The notes beneath the pieces were generated by a model, which was given only the letters and a program-made list of their open reading frames with translations, was not told the DNA's origin and ran no database searches. A DNA stretch of 64,000 nt. Source: Pseudomonas sp. ANT_J12 (GTDB lineage: Bacteria > Pseudomonadota > Gammaproteobacteria > Pseudomonadales > Pseudomonadaceae). The DNA is taken from contig NZ_VOBN01000013.1 in NCBI RefSeq assembly GCF_008370045.1, forward strand, positions 1 to 64,000, written 5' to 3'. Positions 45,360-54,300 of the stretch are shown in pieces (the stretch's first letter is position 1; each line of letters starts with the position of its first letter). The translations under genes were made by a program, and so were the position numbers.

Positions 45360-46058
45360 TTAGATCGTAACCAGACCGCGCACACCTTCGGCTTCCATAT
45401 TTTCACCGCGACCCTGCTGCACGATCTCGCCCCGGGACATCACCAGGTATTGATCGGCCAGTTCGGCGGCGAAATCGTAAAACTGTTCCACCAGCAAAAT
45501 CGCCATGTCGCCCCGGGCCGCGAGCTTCTTGATCACCGCGCCGATTTCCTTGATCACCGACGGCTGGATGCCCTCGGTGGGCTCGTCGAGGATCAGCAGG
45601 CGCGGACGACTGGCCAGCGCACGGCCAATCGCCAATTGCTGCTGTTGCCCACCGGACAAGTCCCCGCCACGGCGCTGCTTCATTTGCAGCAGTACCGGGA
45701 ACAGCTCGTAGATGAAGGCCGGGACTTCCTTGGCTTCAGAACCGGGAAACCGCGACAGGCCCATCAGCAGGTTTTCCTCGACGGTCAACCGCCCGAAAAT
45801 CTCCCGGCCCTGGGGCACGTAGGCAATCCCGGCATGCACCCGTTGATGCGGCTTGAACGTGGTGATCGGCTTGCCTTCCCAATTCACCGCGCCTTCCTTG
45901 GACTGCAACAGGCCCATCAGGCACTTGAGCAGGGTGGTCTTGCCCACGCCATTGCGCCCGAGCAGGCACGTGACTTCGCCGACCTTCACCTCAAACGAAA
46001 GGCCGCGCAGGATGTGGCTACCGCCGTAGTACTGGTGAAGGTGTTGGACCTGTAGCAT
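45360..46058 (-). CDS. urtE: Urea ABC transporter ATPase UrtE
   Basis: A 232-residue LivF-like ATPase. Walker A GRNGVGKTT, signature LSGGQQQQLAIGRAL and Walker B LLILDEPTEGIQPS; the EGIQPS variant and start MLQVQHLHQYYGGSHILRG are typical of UrtE. It works with UrtD to energise high-affinity urea uptake. CGGAG precedes the start. A repeat separates it from urtD. Confidence 0.93.
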   Translation of the reverse strand: MLQVQHLHQYYGGSHILRGLSFEVKVGEVTCLLGRNGVGKTTLLKCLMGLLQSKEGAVNWEGKPITTFKPHQRVHAGIAYVPQGREIFGRLTVEENLLMGLSRFPGSEAKEVPAFIYELFPVLLQMKQRRGGDLSGGQQQQLAIGRALASRPRLLILDEPTEGIQPSVIKEIGAVIKKLAARGDMAILLVEQFYDFAAELADQYLVMSRGEIVQQGRGENMEAEGVRGLVTI

Positions 46059-46076
46059 CGGAACTCCGTTAGTTGG

Positions 46077-46167
46077 GCTTCAAGCGCCAAGCTTTAAGCT
46101 GCAAGTGAGAGCGGAACGGTGTACGGCTTTGCTTCAACTTGCCGCTCGAAGCTTGCGGCTTGAAGCT
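46077..46167. repeat. CAAGCTTTAAGCTGCAAG-type palindrome inside the urt operon
   Basis: Left arm CTTCAAGCGCCAAGCTTTAA and right arm CTTGCGGCTTGAAGC in the 116-bp urtD-urtE gap. Confidence 0.65.
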
Positions 46168-46174
46168 GGCCGAT

Positions 46175-47044
46175 TCACCTCCCCAAATAAACTTCAACAA
46201 CTCGTTCATCGGCCTGCACCTGCTCCAGCGACCCTTCCGCCAGCACGCTGCCCTGGTGCAACACGGTGACGTGGTCAGCAATCGAGCCCACAAACCCCAT
46301 GTCATGCTCCACCACCATCAGCGAATGCTTGCCCGCCAGGCTTTTGAACAGTTCGGCGGTGAACTCGGTTTCGGCGTCGGTCATGCCCGCCACCGGTTCG
46401 TCGAGCAGCAGCAATTGCGGGTCTTGCATGAGCAACATGCCGATTTCCAGGAACTGCTTCTGCCCGTGGGACAACAGCCCGGCAGGGCGATTGACCGAGG
46501 TGGTCAGGCGAATGGTGTCCAGCACTTCAGCGATACGGTCACGTTGCTCGCCGCTCAATCGTGCCCGCAGGCTGGCCCACACCGACTTGTCGGTTTTCTG
46601 CGCCAGCTCCAGGTTTTCGAACACGCTCAAGGCTTCGAACACCGTCGGTTTCTGGAACTTGCGCCCGATGCCGGCCTGGGCAATTTGCACTTCGCTCATC
46701 TGCGTCAAATCCAGTGTTTCGCCGAACCAGGCCTTGCCGTGACTCGGGCGGGTCTTGCCGGTGATCACGTCCATCAACGTGGTCTTGCCCGCGCCGTTGG
46801 GGCCGATGATGCAGCGCAATTCGCCGACGCCGATGTACAGGTTCAGCGCGTTCAACGCCTTGAAGCCATCGAAACTGACGCTGATGTCTTCCAGGGTCAG
46901 GATCGTGCCGTGGCGCGTATCAAGGCCGGGGCCGACACGTTGGCCGAAGCCGATGTTGTCGCGGCTGGTGCCCGCGTCCTTGTTCGGTTCCACCGGGAAA
47001 AACGCGGGTTCGAGCATAAATTCCGCCGTCGCAGTGACTCTCAT
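46175..47044 (-). CDS. urtD: Urea ABC transporter ATPase UrtD
   Basis: A 289-residue LivG-like ATPase with Walker A GPNGAGKTT, signature LSHGQKQFLEIGMLL and Walker B LLLLDEPVAGMTD; LSHGQKQ is typical of UrtD. About 45 residues precede the ABC domain, longer than LivG. ATG 47044 has GAGG upstream; ATG 47017 is also possible. It starts 10 nt after urtC. Confidence 0.92.
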   Translation of the reverse strand: MRVTATAEFMLEPAFFPVEPNKDAGTSRDNIGFGQRVGPGLDTRHGTILTLEDISVSFDGFKALNALNLYIGVGELRCIIGPNGAGKTTLMDVITGKTRPSHGKAWFGETLDLTQMSEVQIAQAGIGRKFQKPTVFEALSVFENLELAQKTDKSVWASLRARLSGEQRDRIAEVLDTIRLTTSVNRPAGLLSHGQKQFLEIGMLLMQDPQLLLLDEPVAGMTDAETEFTAELFKSLAGKHSLMVVEHDMGFVGSIADHVTVLHQGSVLAEGSLEQVQADERVVEVYLGR

Positions 47045-47054
47045 TTTACAAGCC

Positions 47055-48134
47055 TCATTGTTCGCCCCTTTTCTTCAGCAGACCGATCACGCCCTTGGGC
47101 AAATACAAGGTCACGACGATGAACAGAGCCCCGAGGAAAAACAGCCAGTATTCCGGGAACGCCACGGTGAACCAGCTCTTCATCCCGTTGACCACACCGG
47201 CGCCGAGCAACGGCCCGATCAGCGTGCCGCGACCGCCCAAGGCCACCCAGACGGCGGCTTCAATCGAGTTGGTCGGCGACATCTCGCTCGGGTTGATGAT
47301 CCCCACTTGCGGTACGTACAACGCACCCGCCAGCCCACAGAGCACCGCGCTCAACACCCAGACAAACAACTTGAAACCACGGGGATCGTAGCCGCAAAAC
47401 ATCAAACGGTTTTCCGCGTCCCGCAGCGCGGTCAACACCCGGCCAAACTTGCTCTGCGCCAGGCGCCAACCGATAAACAGGCTCGCCACCAGCAACACCA
47501 CCGTGGCAAAAAACAGCACCGCGCGCGTCCCCGGTTCGGTGATGCCAAACCCGAGAATCGTGCGGAAATTGGTGAAGCCGTTGTTGCCGCCAAACCCGGT
47601 TTCGTTGCGAAAAAACAGCAGCATTCCGGCGAAGGTCAGGGCCTGGGTCATGATCGAGAAATACACGCCCTTGATCCGCGAGCGGAAGGCGAAGAAGCCG
47701 AACACCAGGGCCAGCAATCCCGGCGCTAGCACCACCAGACACATGGCCCAGAGAAAGCTGCTGGTGCCGGTCCAGTACCACGGCAATTCGGTCCACGACA
47801 GGAAGGTCATGAACGCCGGCAACGCATCCCCCGAAGCCTGGCGCATCAGGTACATGCCCATCGCATAACCGCCGAGGGCGAAGAACAAGCCGTGGCCGAG
47901 GGACAGCAGGCCGGCGTAGCCCCAGACCAGATCGAGGGCGAGGGCGACGATGGCGTAGCAAAGAATCTTGCCCACCAACGTCAAGGTGTAGGCCGAGACG
48001 TGGAACACGCTGACCGGCGAGAGCAGCGACATCAACGGCAGCGCCAGCAACAAAACAAGGATCACTGCGCCGACGGCAATCGTGACCCTCGGGCCGGCCT
48101 TTTGTGTTGCGGTAACGAGCAGGGGCTGGTTCAT
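47055..48134 (-). CDS. urtC: Urea ABC permease UrtC
   Basis: A 359-residue LivM-like inner-membrane permease with about ten spans. YAGLLSLGHGLFFALGGYAMG and ALRDAENRLMFCGYDP (ATPase-contact loop) are the recognisable segments. Its ATG shares one base with the urtB stop (TGATG), so translation is coupled. Confidence 0.93.
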   Translation of the reverse strand: MNQPLLVTATQKAGPRVTIAVGAVILVLLLALPLMSLLSPVSVFHVSAYTLTLVGKILCYAIVALALDLVWGYAGLLSLGHGLFFALGGYAMGMYLMRQASGDALPAFMTFLSWTELPWYWTGTSSFLWAMCLVVLAPGLLALVFGFFAFRSRIKGVYFSIMTQALTFAGMLLFFRNETGFGGNNGFTNFRTILGFGITEPGTRAVLFFATVVLLVASLFIGWRLAQSKFGRVLTALRDAENRLMFCGYDPRGFKLFVWVLSAVLCGLAGALYVPQVGIINPSEMSPTNSIEAAVWVALGGRGTLIGPLLGAGVVNGMKSWFTVAFPEYWLFFLGALFIVVTLYLPKGVIGLLKKRGEQ

Positions 48135-49630
48135 CAGTCGATCACCCGTCCTTTCAATGCGAAGAGGCCTTGCGGACGTTTCTGGATAAACAGAATGATC
48201 AGCGCGAGGATCAGGATTTTGCCGAGCACCGCACCGATCTGCGGTTCGAGAATCTTGTTCGCGATACCGAGGCCGAACGCGGCGAGCACGCTACCGGCCA
48301 ACTGCCCGACACCGCCGAGCACCACCACCAGGAACGAGTCGATGATGTAGCTCTGGCCGAGGTCCGGGCCGACGTTGCCGATCTGGCTCAACGCGACGCC
48401 ACCGAGGCCGGCGATGCCCGAGCCGAGGCCGAAGGCGAGCATGTCCACCCGCCCGGTGGGCACGCCGCAGCAGGCGGCCATGTTGCGGTTCTGGGTGACG
48501 GCGCGCACGTTCAGGCCCAGGCGCGTCTTGTTCAGCAGCAGCCAGGTCAACACCACCACAAACAGCGCGAAAGCGATGATCACGATGCGGTTGTATGGCA
48601 GCACCAGGTTCGGCAACACCTGAATCCCGCCCGAGAGCCAGGCCGGGTTGGCGACTTCGACGTTCTGCGCGCCGAACAGCAAACGCACCAACTGAATCAG
48701 CATCAGGCTGATGCCCCAAGTGGCGAGCAGGGTTTCCAGCGGGCGGCCGTAGAGGTGGCGGATCACCGTGCGCTCCAGCGCCATGCCGATGGCGGCGGTG
48801 ACGAAAAACGCCACGGGCAAGGCGATCAGCGGGTAGAACTCGATGGCCTGCGGGGCGAAGCGCTGGAACATCAGTTGCACGACGTAGGTCGAGTAGGCGC
48901 CGAGCATCAGCATCTCGCCGTGGGCCATGTTGATCACGCCGAGCAGGCCGAAAGTGATCGCCAACCCGAGGGCGGCGAGCAGCAGGATCGAGCCGAGGGA
49001 CATGCCGCTGAAGGCCTGGCCGAGCATCTCGCCGATCAGCAGTTTGCGTTTGACTTGAGCGAGGCTGGTTTCGGCGGCAGTGCGCACGCCGGCATCGGCT
49101 TCGACACCGGGTTCGAGCAAGCCTTCGAGGCGTGTACGGGCCAACGGGTCGCCGGTTTCACCGAGCAAACGCACGGCGGCGAGACGCACGCTCGGGTCGC
49201 TGTCCACCAGTTGCAGGTTGGCTAACGCCAGGCTCAACGCGGCGTGAACGGTGTCGTCTTTTTCGTCAGCCAGTTGCTGGTCGAGGAATTTCAGCTGCGC
49301 GGGTTTGGCGCTTTTCTGCAATTGTTGCGCGGCGGCCAAGCGGGTTTTCGGGTCGGCGGCGAGCAATTGGTGGCTGGCCAACGCGGTGTCGATCAGACCC
49401 CGCAGGCGGTTATTCAGGCGCAGGGTTTTCGGTTGGCCGTCGACGGTCAGTTCGCCTTGTTGCAGGGCGTTGATCAGCTCGACACGGGCCGGATCGGGCT
49501 GCGCGGCCCAGGTTTCCAGAAGCTTGGCTTGCTGCATGGGATTGGCGGCGACGAAGTCTTCGGCGTCGCTGGCGTGGGTGGCCATCGGCAGCAAGAGTGC
49601 GATGGCGAGAAATAGACGATAAAGGGACAT
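48134..49630 (-). CDS. urtB: Urea ABC permease UrtB with N-terminal periplasmic domain
   Basis: A 498-residue LivH-like permease. The C-terminal ~300 residues are the permease (GLLGVINMAHGEMLMLGAYS, DSFLVVVLGGVGQLAGSV). The first ~190 residues have a signal-like start and helical, HEAT-like repeats (DSDPSVRLAAVRLLGETGDP), as is usual for UrtB in proteobacteria; this part probably faces the periplasm. urtA lies 130 bp upstream, across a REPIN. Confidence 0.93.
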   Translation of the reverse strand: MSLYRLFLAIALLLPMATHASDAEDFVAANPMQQAKLLETWAAQPDPARVELINALQQGELTVDGQPKTLRLNNRLRGLIDTALASHQLLAADPKTRLAAAQQLQKSAKPAQLKFLDQQLADEKDDTVHAALSLALANLQLVDSDPSVRLAAVRLLGETGDPLARTRLEGLLEPGVEADAGVRTAAETSLAQVKRKLLIGEMLGQAFSGMSLGSILLLAALGLAITFGLLGVINMAHGEMLMLGAYSTYVVQLMFQRFAPQAIEFYPLIALPVAFFVTAAIGMALERTVIRHLYGRPLETLLATWGISLMLIQLVRLLFGAQNVEVANPAWLSGGIQVLPNLVLPYNRIVIIAFALFVVVLTWLLLNKTRLGLNVRAVTQNRNMAACCGVPTGRVDMLAFGLGSGIAGLGGVALSQIGNVGPDLGQSYIIDSFLVVVLGGVGQLAGSVLAAFGLGIANKILEPQIGAVLGKILILALIILFIQKRPQGLFALKGRVID

Positions 49631-49657
49631 GGCAACGTCCTGAAAGGCGATGAGTAA

Positions 49658-49735
49658 CCTGTAGGAGCGAGGCTTGCCCGCGAAGCTTTTGGCGGCCTTG
49701 AGGTCCCCTTCGCGGGCAAGCCTCGCTCCTACAGG
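49658..49735. repeat. REPIN, CCTGTAGGAGCGAGGC family, between urtA and urtB
   Basis: A 78-bp element with perfect 27-nt arms, nearly identical in inverted orientation to the copy at 44.37 kb. It may stabilise the urtA transcript end. Confidence 0.9.
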
Positions 49736-49760
49736 TTTCGTGTGAGTTCAGTCAGGTGCC

Positions 49761-51026
49761 TCAGTTGCTCTTCACCGCATAATCCGGCTTCTTGTCGTTA
49801 CCCGCGATAAACGGGCTCCACGGTTCGGCACGGATCGGCCCTTCGGTTTGCCATACAACGTTGAACTGACCGTCGGCCTGGATCTCGCCGATCATCACCG
49901 GTTTGTGCAGGTGGTGGTTGGTCTTGTCCATGGTCAGGGTGTAACCCGACGGCGCGGCAAAGGTCTGGCCGGCCAGGGCTTCGCGGACTTTGTCGACGTC
50001 AGTGGACTTGGCTTTCTCCGCCGCTTGCGCCCACATATGAATGCCGACGTAGGTAGCTTCCATCGGGTCGTTGGTCACCGCTTTGTCGGCGCCCGGCAGG
50101 TTGTGTTTCTTCGCGTAGGCTTTCCAGTCAGCGACGAATTTCTTGTTCTGCGGGTTCTCGACGGACTCGAAGTAGTTCCACGCCGCAAGGTTGCCCACCA
50201 GCGGTTTGGTGTCGATGCCGCGCAGTTCTTCTTCGCCCACCGAGAACGCCACCACCGGTACGTCGGTGGCTTTCAAACCCTGGTTGGCCAGTTCTTTATA
50301 GAACGGCACGTTGGAGTCGCCGTTGACCGTGGAGATGACCGCGGTCTTGCCCCCCGCCGAGAATTTTTTGATGTTGGCGACGATGGTCTGGTAATCGGCG
50401 TGGCCGAACGGGGTGTAGACCTCTTCGATGTCCTTGTCCGCCACGCCTTTGGAGTGCAGGAACGAACGCAGGATTTTGTTGGTGGTGCGCGGGTAGACGT
50501 AGTCGGTGCCAAGCAGGAAGTAACGCTTGGCGCTGCCACCTTCTTCGCTCATCAGGTATTCCACCGCCGGGATTGCCTGTTGGTTCGGCGCGGCGCCGGT
50601 GTAGAACACGTTTGGCGACATCTCTTCGCCTTCGTATTGCACCGGGTAGAACAGCAAGCCGTTGAGTTCTTCGAACACCGGCAACACCGATTTACGCGAC
50701 ACCGAGGTCCAGCAACCGAACACCACGGCGACCTTGTCCTGGGTCAGCAACTGCCGGCCCTTCTCGGCGAACAGCGGCCAGTTCGAGGCCGGGTCGACCA
50801 CCACCGGTTCCAGCATCTTGCCGTTCACGCCACCCTTGGCGTTGATCTCGTCGATGGTCATCAACGCCATGTCTTTGAGGGAGGTTTCGGAGATCGCCAT
50901 GGTCCCGGACAAGGAGTGCAGGATGCCAACCTTGATGGTCTCGGCGGCCTGGACCGTCCAGGTCATGCCCATCGCGGCAATGCTTGCCGTGAGTGTGAAA
51001 GCCTTGATCAAGCTGCGACGCTTCAT
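49761..51026 (-). CDS. urtA: Urea-binding periplasmic protein UrtA
   Basis: A 421-residue binding protein of the urea ABC importer. The signal peptide MKRRSLIKAFTLTASIAAMG carries an RR-S-L-I-K start, so Tat export is possible, with cleavage near VQA-AETIKVG. The mature part has GILHSLSGTMAISE, VFGCWTSVSRKSVLPV and YPVQYEGEEMSPN, the UrtA/AmiC-like pocket segments. GGAGA lies 8 nt upstream. It heads the urtABCDE-ureDABC string and is preceded by a sigma-54-like element. Confidence 0.94.
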   Translation of the reverse strand: MKRRSLIKAFTLTASIAAMGMTWTVQAAETIKVGILHSLSGTMAISETSLKDMALMTIDEINAKGGVNGKMLEPVVVDPASNWPLFAEKGRQLLTQDKVAVVFGCWTSVSRKSVLPVFEELNGLLFYPVQYEGEEMSPNVFYTGAAPNQQAIPAVEYLMSEEGGSAKRYFLLGTDYVYPRTTNKILRSFLHSKGVADKDIEEVYTPFGHADYQTIVANIKKFSAGGKTAVISTVNGDSNVPFYKELANQGLKATDVPVVAFSVGEEELRGIDTKPLVGNLAAWNYFESVENPQNKKFVADWKAYAKKHNLPGADKAVTNDPMEATYVGIHMWAQAAEKAKSTDVDKVREALAGQTFAAPSGYTLTMDKTNHHLHKPVMIGEIQADGQFNVVWQTEGPIRAEPWSPFIAGNDKKPDYAVKSN

Positions 51027-51090
51027 TGTGCGATCTCCATGAACATTGATATTTTTTTTGATGGCAGAGGCGGACTACTGAAGGCTGTTT

Positions 51091-51106
51091 TGCAAGGGCT
51101 GTGCCC
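51091..51106 (-). promoter_or_regulatory. Sigma-54-like promoter of urtA
   Basis: On the minus strand GGGCACAGCCCTTGCA matches TGGCAC-N5-TTGCA with a single difference and keeps the required GG-N10-GC. It predicts transcription from about 51080, giving a leader of about 50 nt. This fits nitrogen-starvation control (NtrC/RpoN) of urea uptake; no clear NtrC site was identified. Confidence 0.6.
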
Positions 51107-51308
51107 GGTCGGGGTTTGGCCGGTAAATGTCGTGCCAGAGCGGTTGCCCGGGAGTGCCGGCGCACCAGGAAGGAACGCCGAGGATGCACGGGTGCGTCGG
51201 GTTGCGCCACATTGGGGCGCGGGCGCTGTCTCGCCACGCGATACATATGTACCGCACGCCACGCTTGGGGATGTCGATCATGAAGGCTCTTCTTCCGGTG
51301 AGCCGTTT

Positions 51309-54300
51309 ATGGACAACTCGACTATCCCACTCCCTCCTCTTTCCTCCGGTGGTGCGGTTTTCCCCGCGCTGGGCCCCACCTTCATCAGTGCGGACGACGC
51401 CGCCTATTGGGCGCACCTGCAAACCGGTCAGCGGCGTGACCGGGCGTACGGTGCCGTCATCGTGCAAAGCGGCGATGGCAAGTACCGGGCGACGCTGCCG
51501 GTGGCGGGTAAGCGCACGCTGTATTTCGACTTCGACGACCTGCTGGCCCACGAGCCGGATTCCCAGCGTTACGTGGTGCCCGAAGGCTATGTGGGGGTGG
51601 GCTATTACATTTCCCACGCCGCCGACCGTGCCGAGCCGCGACGCGTGCACCCGGACTGGACGCAGGAGCAAATCAGCCTGTACCTCGGTTTCTTTTTCAT
51701 GGGGCACCTGGCGTCCCACCTCCAGGACCCCGGCCCCTACGGGCAGCGCCACTACCTGTCGGGGCCGGATGGCTCGCTGATCAAGTACGAATCCACCGAA
51801 CCTGGCCGGGAACGGCAACTGTTTACGCCGGGCTTTACCCACCTGGGCTCCTTCAGCGATGTCGAGCGCCTGATCCAGCACCTGGCGCACATCGGCACCC
51901 TGCAAGTGCTGGTGGCCAATGCCGCCTGGGGTGGGCGCGCGGGCACGGTGTCGGGCAACTGGACGCTTGGCACGCCGGCGCTCAACACCTCCGTGCACAA
52001 CGAAAAAGCGTTCTATGGACCGGTCGCCGATTACACCAGCCAGGCCATCATCGCGGCAGGCAGTGCGCAGGCCCTTGAGCCGAACAGCCGCTACCTGGGC
52101 TTCGTCCTGCGGTCGGCGGACGGTCGCGACTGTCTCGCCACTTACCCGATCGTCTCGACCACACCGAGCGCCGAGCTGACGCGGCGGCTGCGGTTCGAGG
52201 ACCTCAACCGGCTCAAACTGGCCGAGCCCCAGGCTTACCAACTCGCCGGCGTGTATTTCATCTTCCGTGGGGACGCGCTCCCCGGTGTCCAGGAACCCTG
52301 GATGTACCCGCATTTCTTCACGCCGGGCGAGTTGGCGGACGGCATACGGTTCGTCCATGAGAACAGCCACCGGCGCCGGGAAGGCGACGAATTGCAGGTG
52401 TACACCTGGACCCGCGAGGGGGCGGTGTTGCAATACGGTCCCGCGCTCGATGTGGCGGAACAAGCCCTGCGCAACAGTGCGACCTTCAACGAGCAACTGA
52501 GCAGCGGGACACTCAGCCCCAGCGACTATGTGCGACGTGTGGCGGGCCATGGCGAACTGTCGGTGCTCCTTGGCAGCCCGCTGTGGGACGTCGCCGGGCG
52601 CGTCGCGCAGGATTGGCGACCTTACGCCGGGGCCAGCCGTTTGAGCCCGGTGTTCATCACCGACGACGACGCGGCGCGCTTCGCCCAGCAGGCCATTGGC
52701 AGCCTGCGCGATCAGGCGTATGTCGGGTTGATCCTGCGCTCGGCGGACAACGGGTTTGTCGCGACCTTGCCGGTGCCCGCCTTCGGTCCCCGGTTTGTCC
52801 TCGACCGCTTGTGCCCCCGGGACAGCAGCGGTGCGCCCATCGTGTTGGCCGCCGGTTATTCGCTGCACGGGCTGTACGCGTCGCGTTGGCAGGGCGATGC
52901 CAGGCCCGGCGGCGCCGACGAGGCGCATCAGCGCAGGGCGGCGCAGATGTTCACCGACGCGGATATTCACGCGCTGCTGGACAGCCGTAATGCGGTCAGC
53001 GTGGCGTACCTGTGCGGGGCGGCGGACAGCGTGCTGGCTTATCGCGGCGACGAGCGAGCACAGAGCGCCCGCACCCGGTTGCGAGAGCGCATCGCCAATC
53101 CCCACGTGAGCGATCCGCTGCCCGTGTCGGAGCTGATCACCGCCCTGGCGATCACCGGGGAACTGCGGGTCGTCGTCGGCAGTGACCTGTGGGGCGAGCG
53201 GGGCAGCCTGTTGGGTGGCGGCGTGCATCGCGGGCCCTTGGCGCCCGTGCTGGGGCCCCGATTCGCCTCGGCGGAACAGGCCGTGCTCGACGCCCGCCAG
53301 CGCGCCCGCGCCGATTATCGGGCGGCCAGTGGCGGCCTGGGTTTTATCCTCAAGCACAAGACCCGGCAGGAATACGTGGCGACCGAAACGGTGCCGGCCA
53401 AGGACCTGAACCGCTTGAACCTGGCGAGTGATTTCGGCGCTGCGGTGCTGATCGACGAATTCCGCACCCACTGCGTCTATTACGCCGCCAGTTGGCTGCT
53501 GCCGGGCCTGTCCACCGCCGATGCCTGGTTCGCCCGACACTTCTTGGCCCTGACGGACCTGTTCGCTGCGCTTCACGACGACGAGGGTACGCAACGGCTG
53601 ACCCATCACCAGGACCTGACCCTGTACATCGCCGCCCTGGACGGTGCCTTGCTGCGCTATCGCTATTCGAGCACCTCGACCTTGTTCGACCTGGCACAGG
53701 GCGGCCTGGGCGCCGACGACTTGCTGGCGCGCATGAGCCGTGACACACCGCCCTTTGCCTCGGTCATGAACAGCATCGCGGCAGGGGGTGAATTGCAGGT
53801 TCGGATCAGCAGCGAATGTTGGGACGAAAAAGGCCGGGTGACCGCGCAATGGCAACCCTTTGCCTTAAGGCAGCGACGTCCGCTCAGCCCGGTGTTCCTC
53901 GGGCCGGATGACGCGGTGCGTTTTGTCATCCAGCACGTGGGACCGGACCGCGAGCGGGTCTACGGTGGGCTGGTGCTGCGCCGCCGGGACGGTCGGTTCG
54001 TTGCGACCATGCCGGTGCCGCTGGATGTCGAGGATTTTCCGCCCGCCTGGATTCAGCCGGACACCGTGGCCGGCAGCACAGTGGTGGCCCGCTACCATTC
54101 GCGGCGGCGGGTCGAGCCGGTGTTTGCCTTGTCCGGCGAGCAGCGGGCGCTGTATCAGAACCTGTTTTCCACGGACTTTCTGGCCGCCATCGTCTTGCCG
54201 CCGCTTAGCGGTCCGCGCTGGTCGCCGGGTGATGAATACCTGATCGGCCTCGATGACAGCCTTCTGCGCTACCGCCTCGGCGACAACGTGCAAACACGGC

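Noticed and set aside
51181..51200. Possible NtrC site (TGCACGGGTGCG) near urtA
   Set aside because: The half-site spacing is too short for the NtrC consensus TGCAC-N7-GTGCA.
49848..51308. Open frame extending antisense through urtA upstream of the seven-module gene
   Set aside because: It is the mirror of urtA codon usage, has no ribosome site, and the module pattern begins only after ATG 51309.
51075..53855. 926-codon antisense frame over the seven-module gene
   Set aside because: High-GC shadow: no family motifs, while the plus strand shows ordered repeats.
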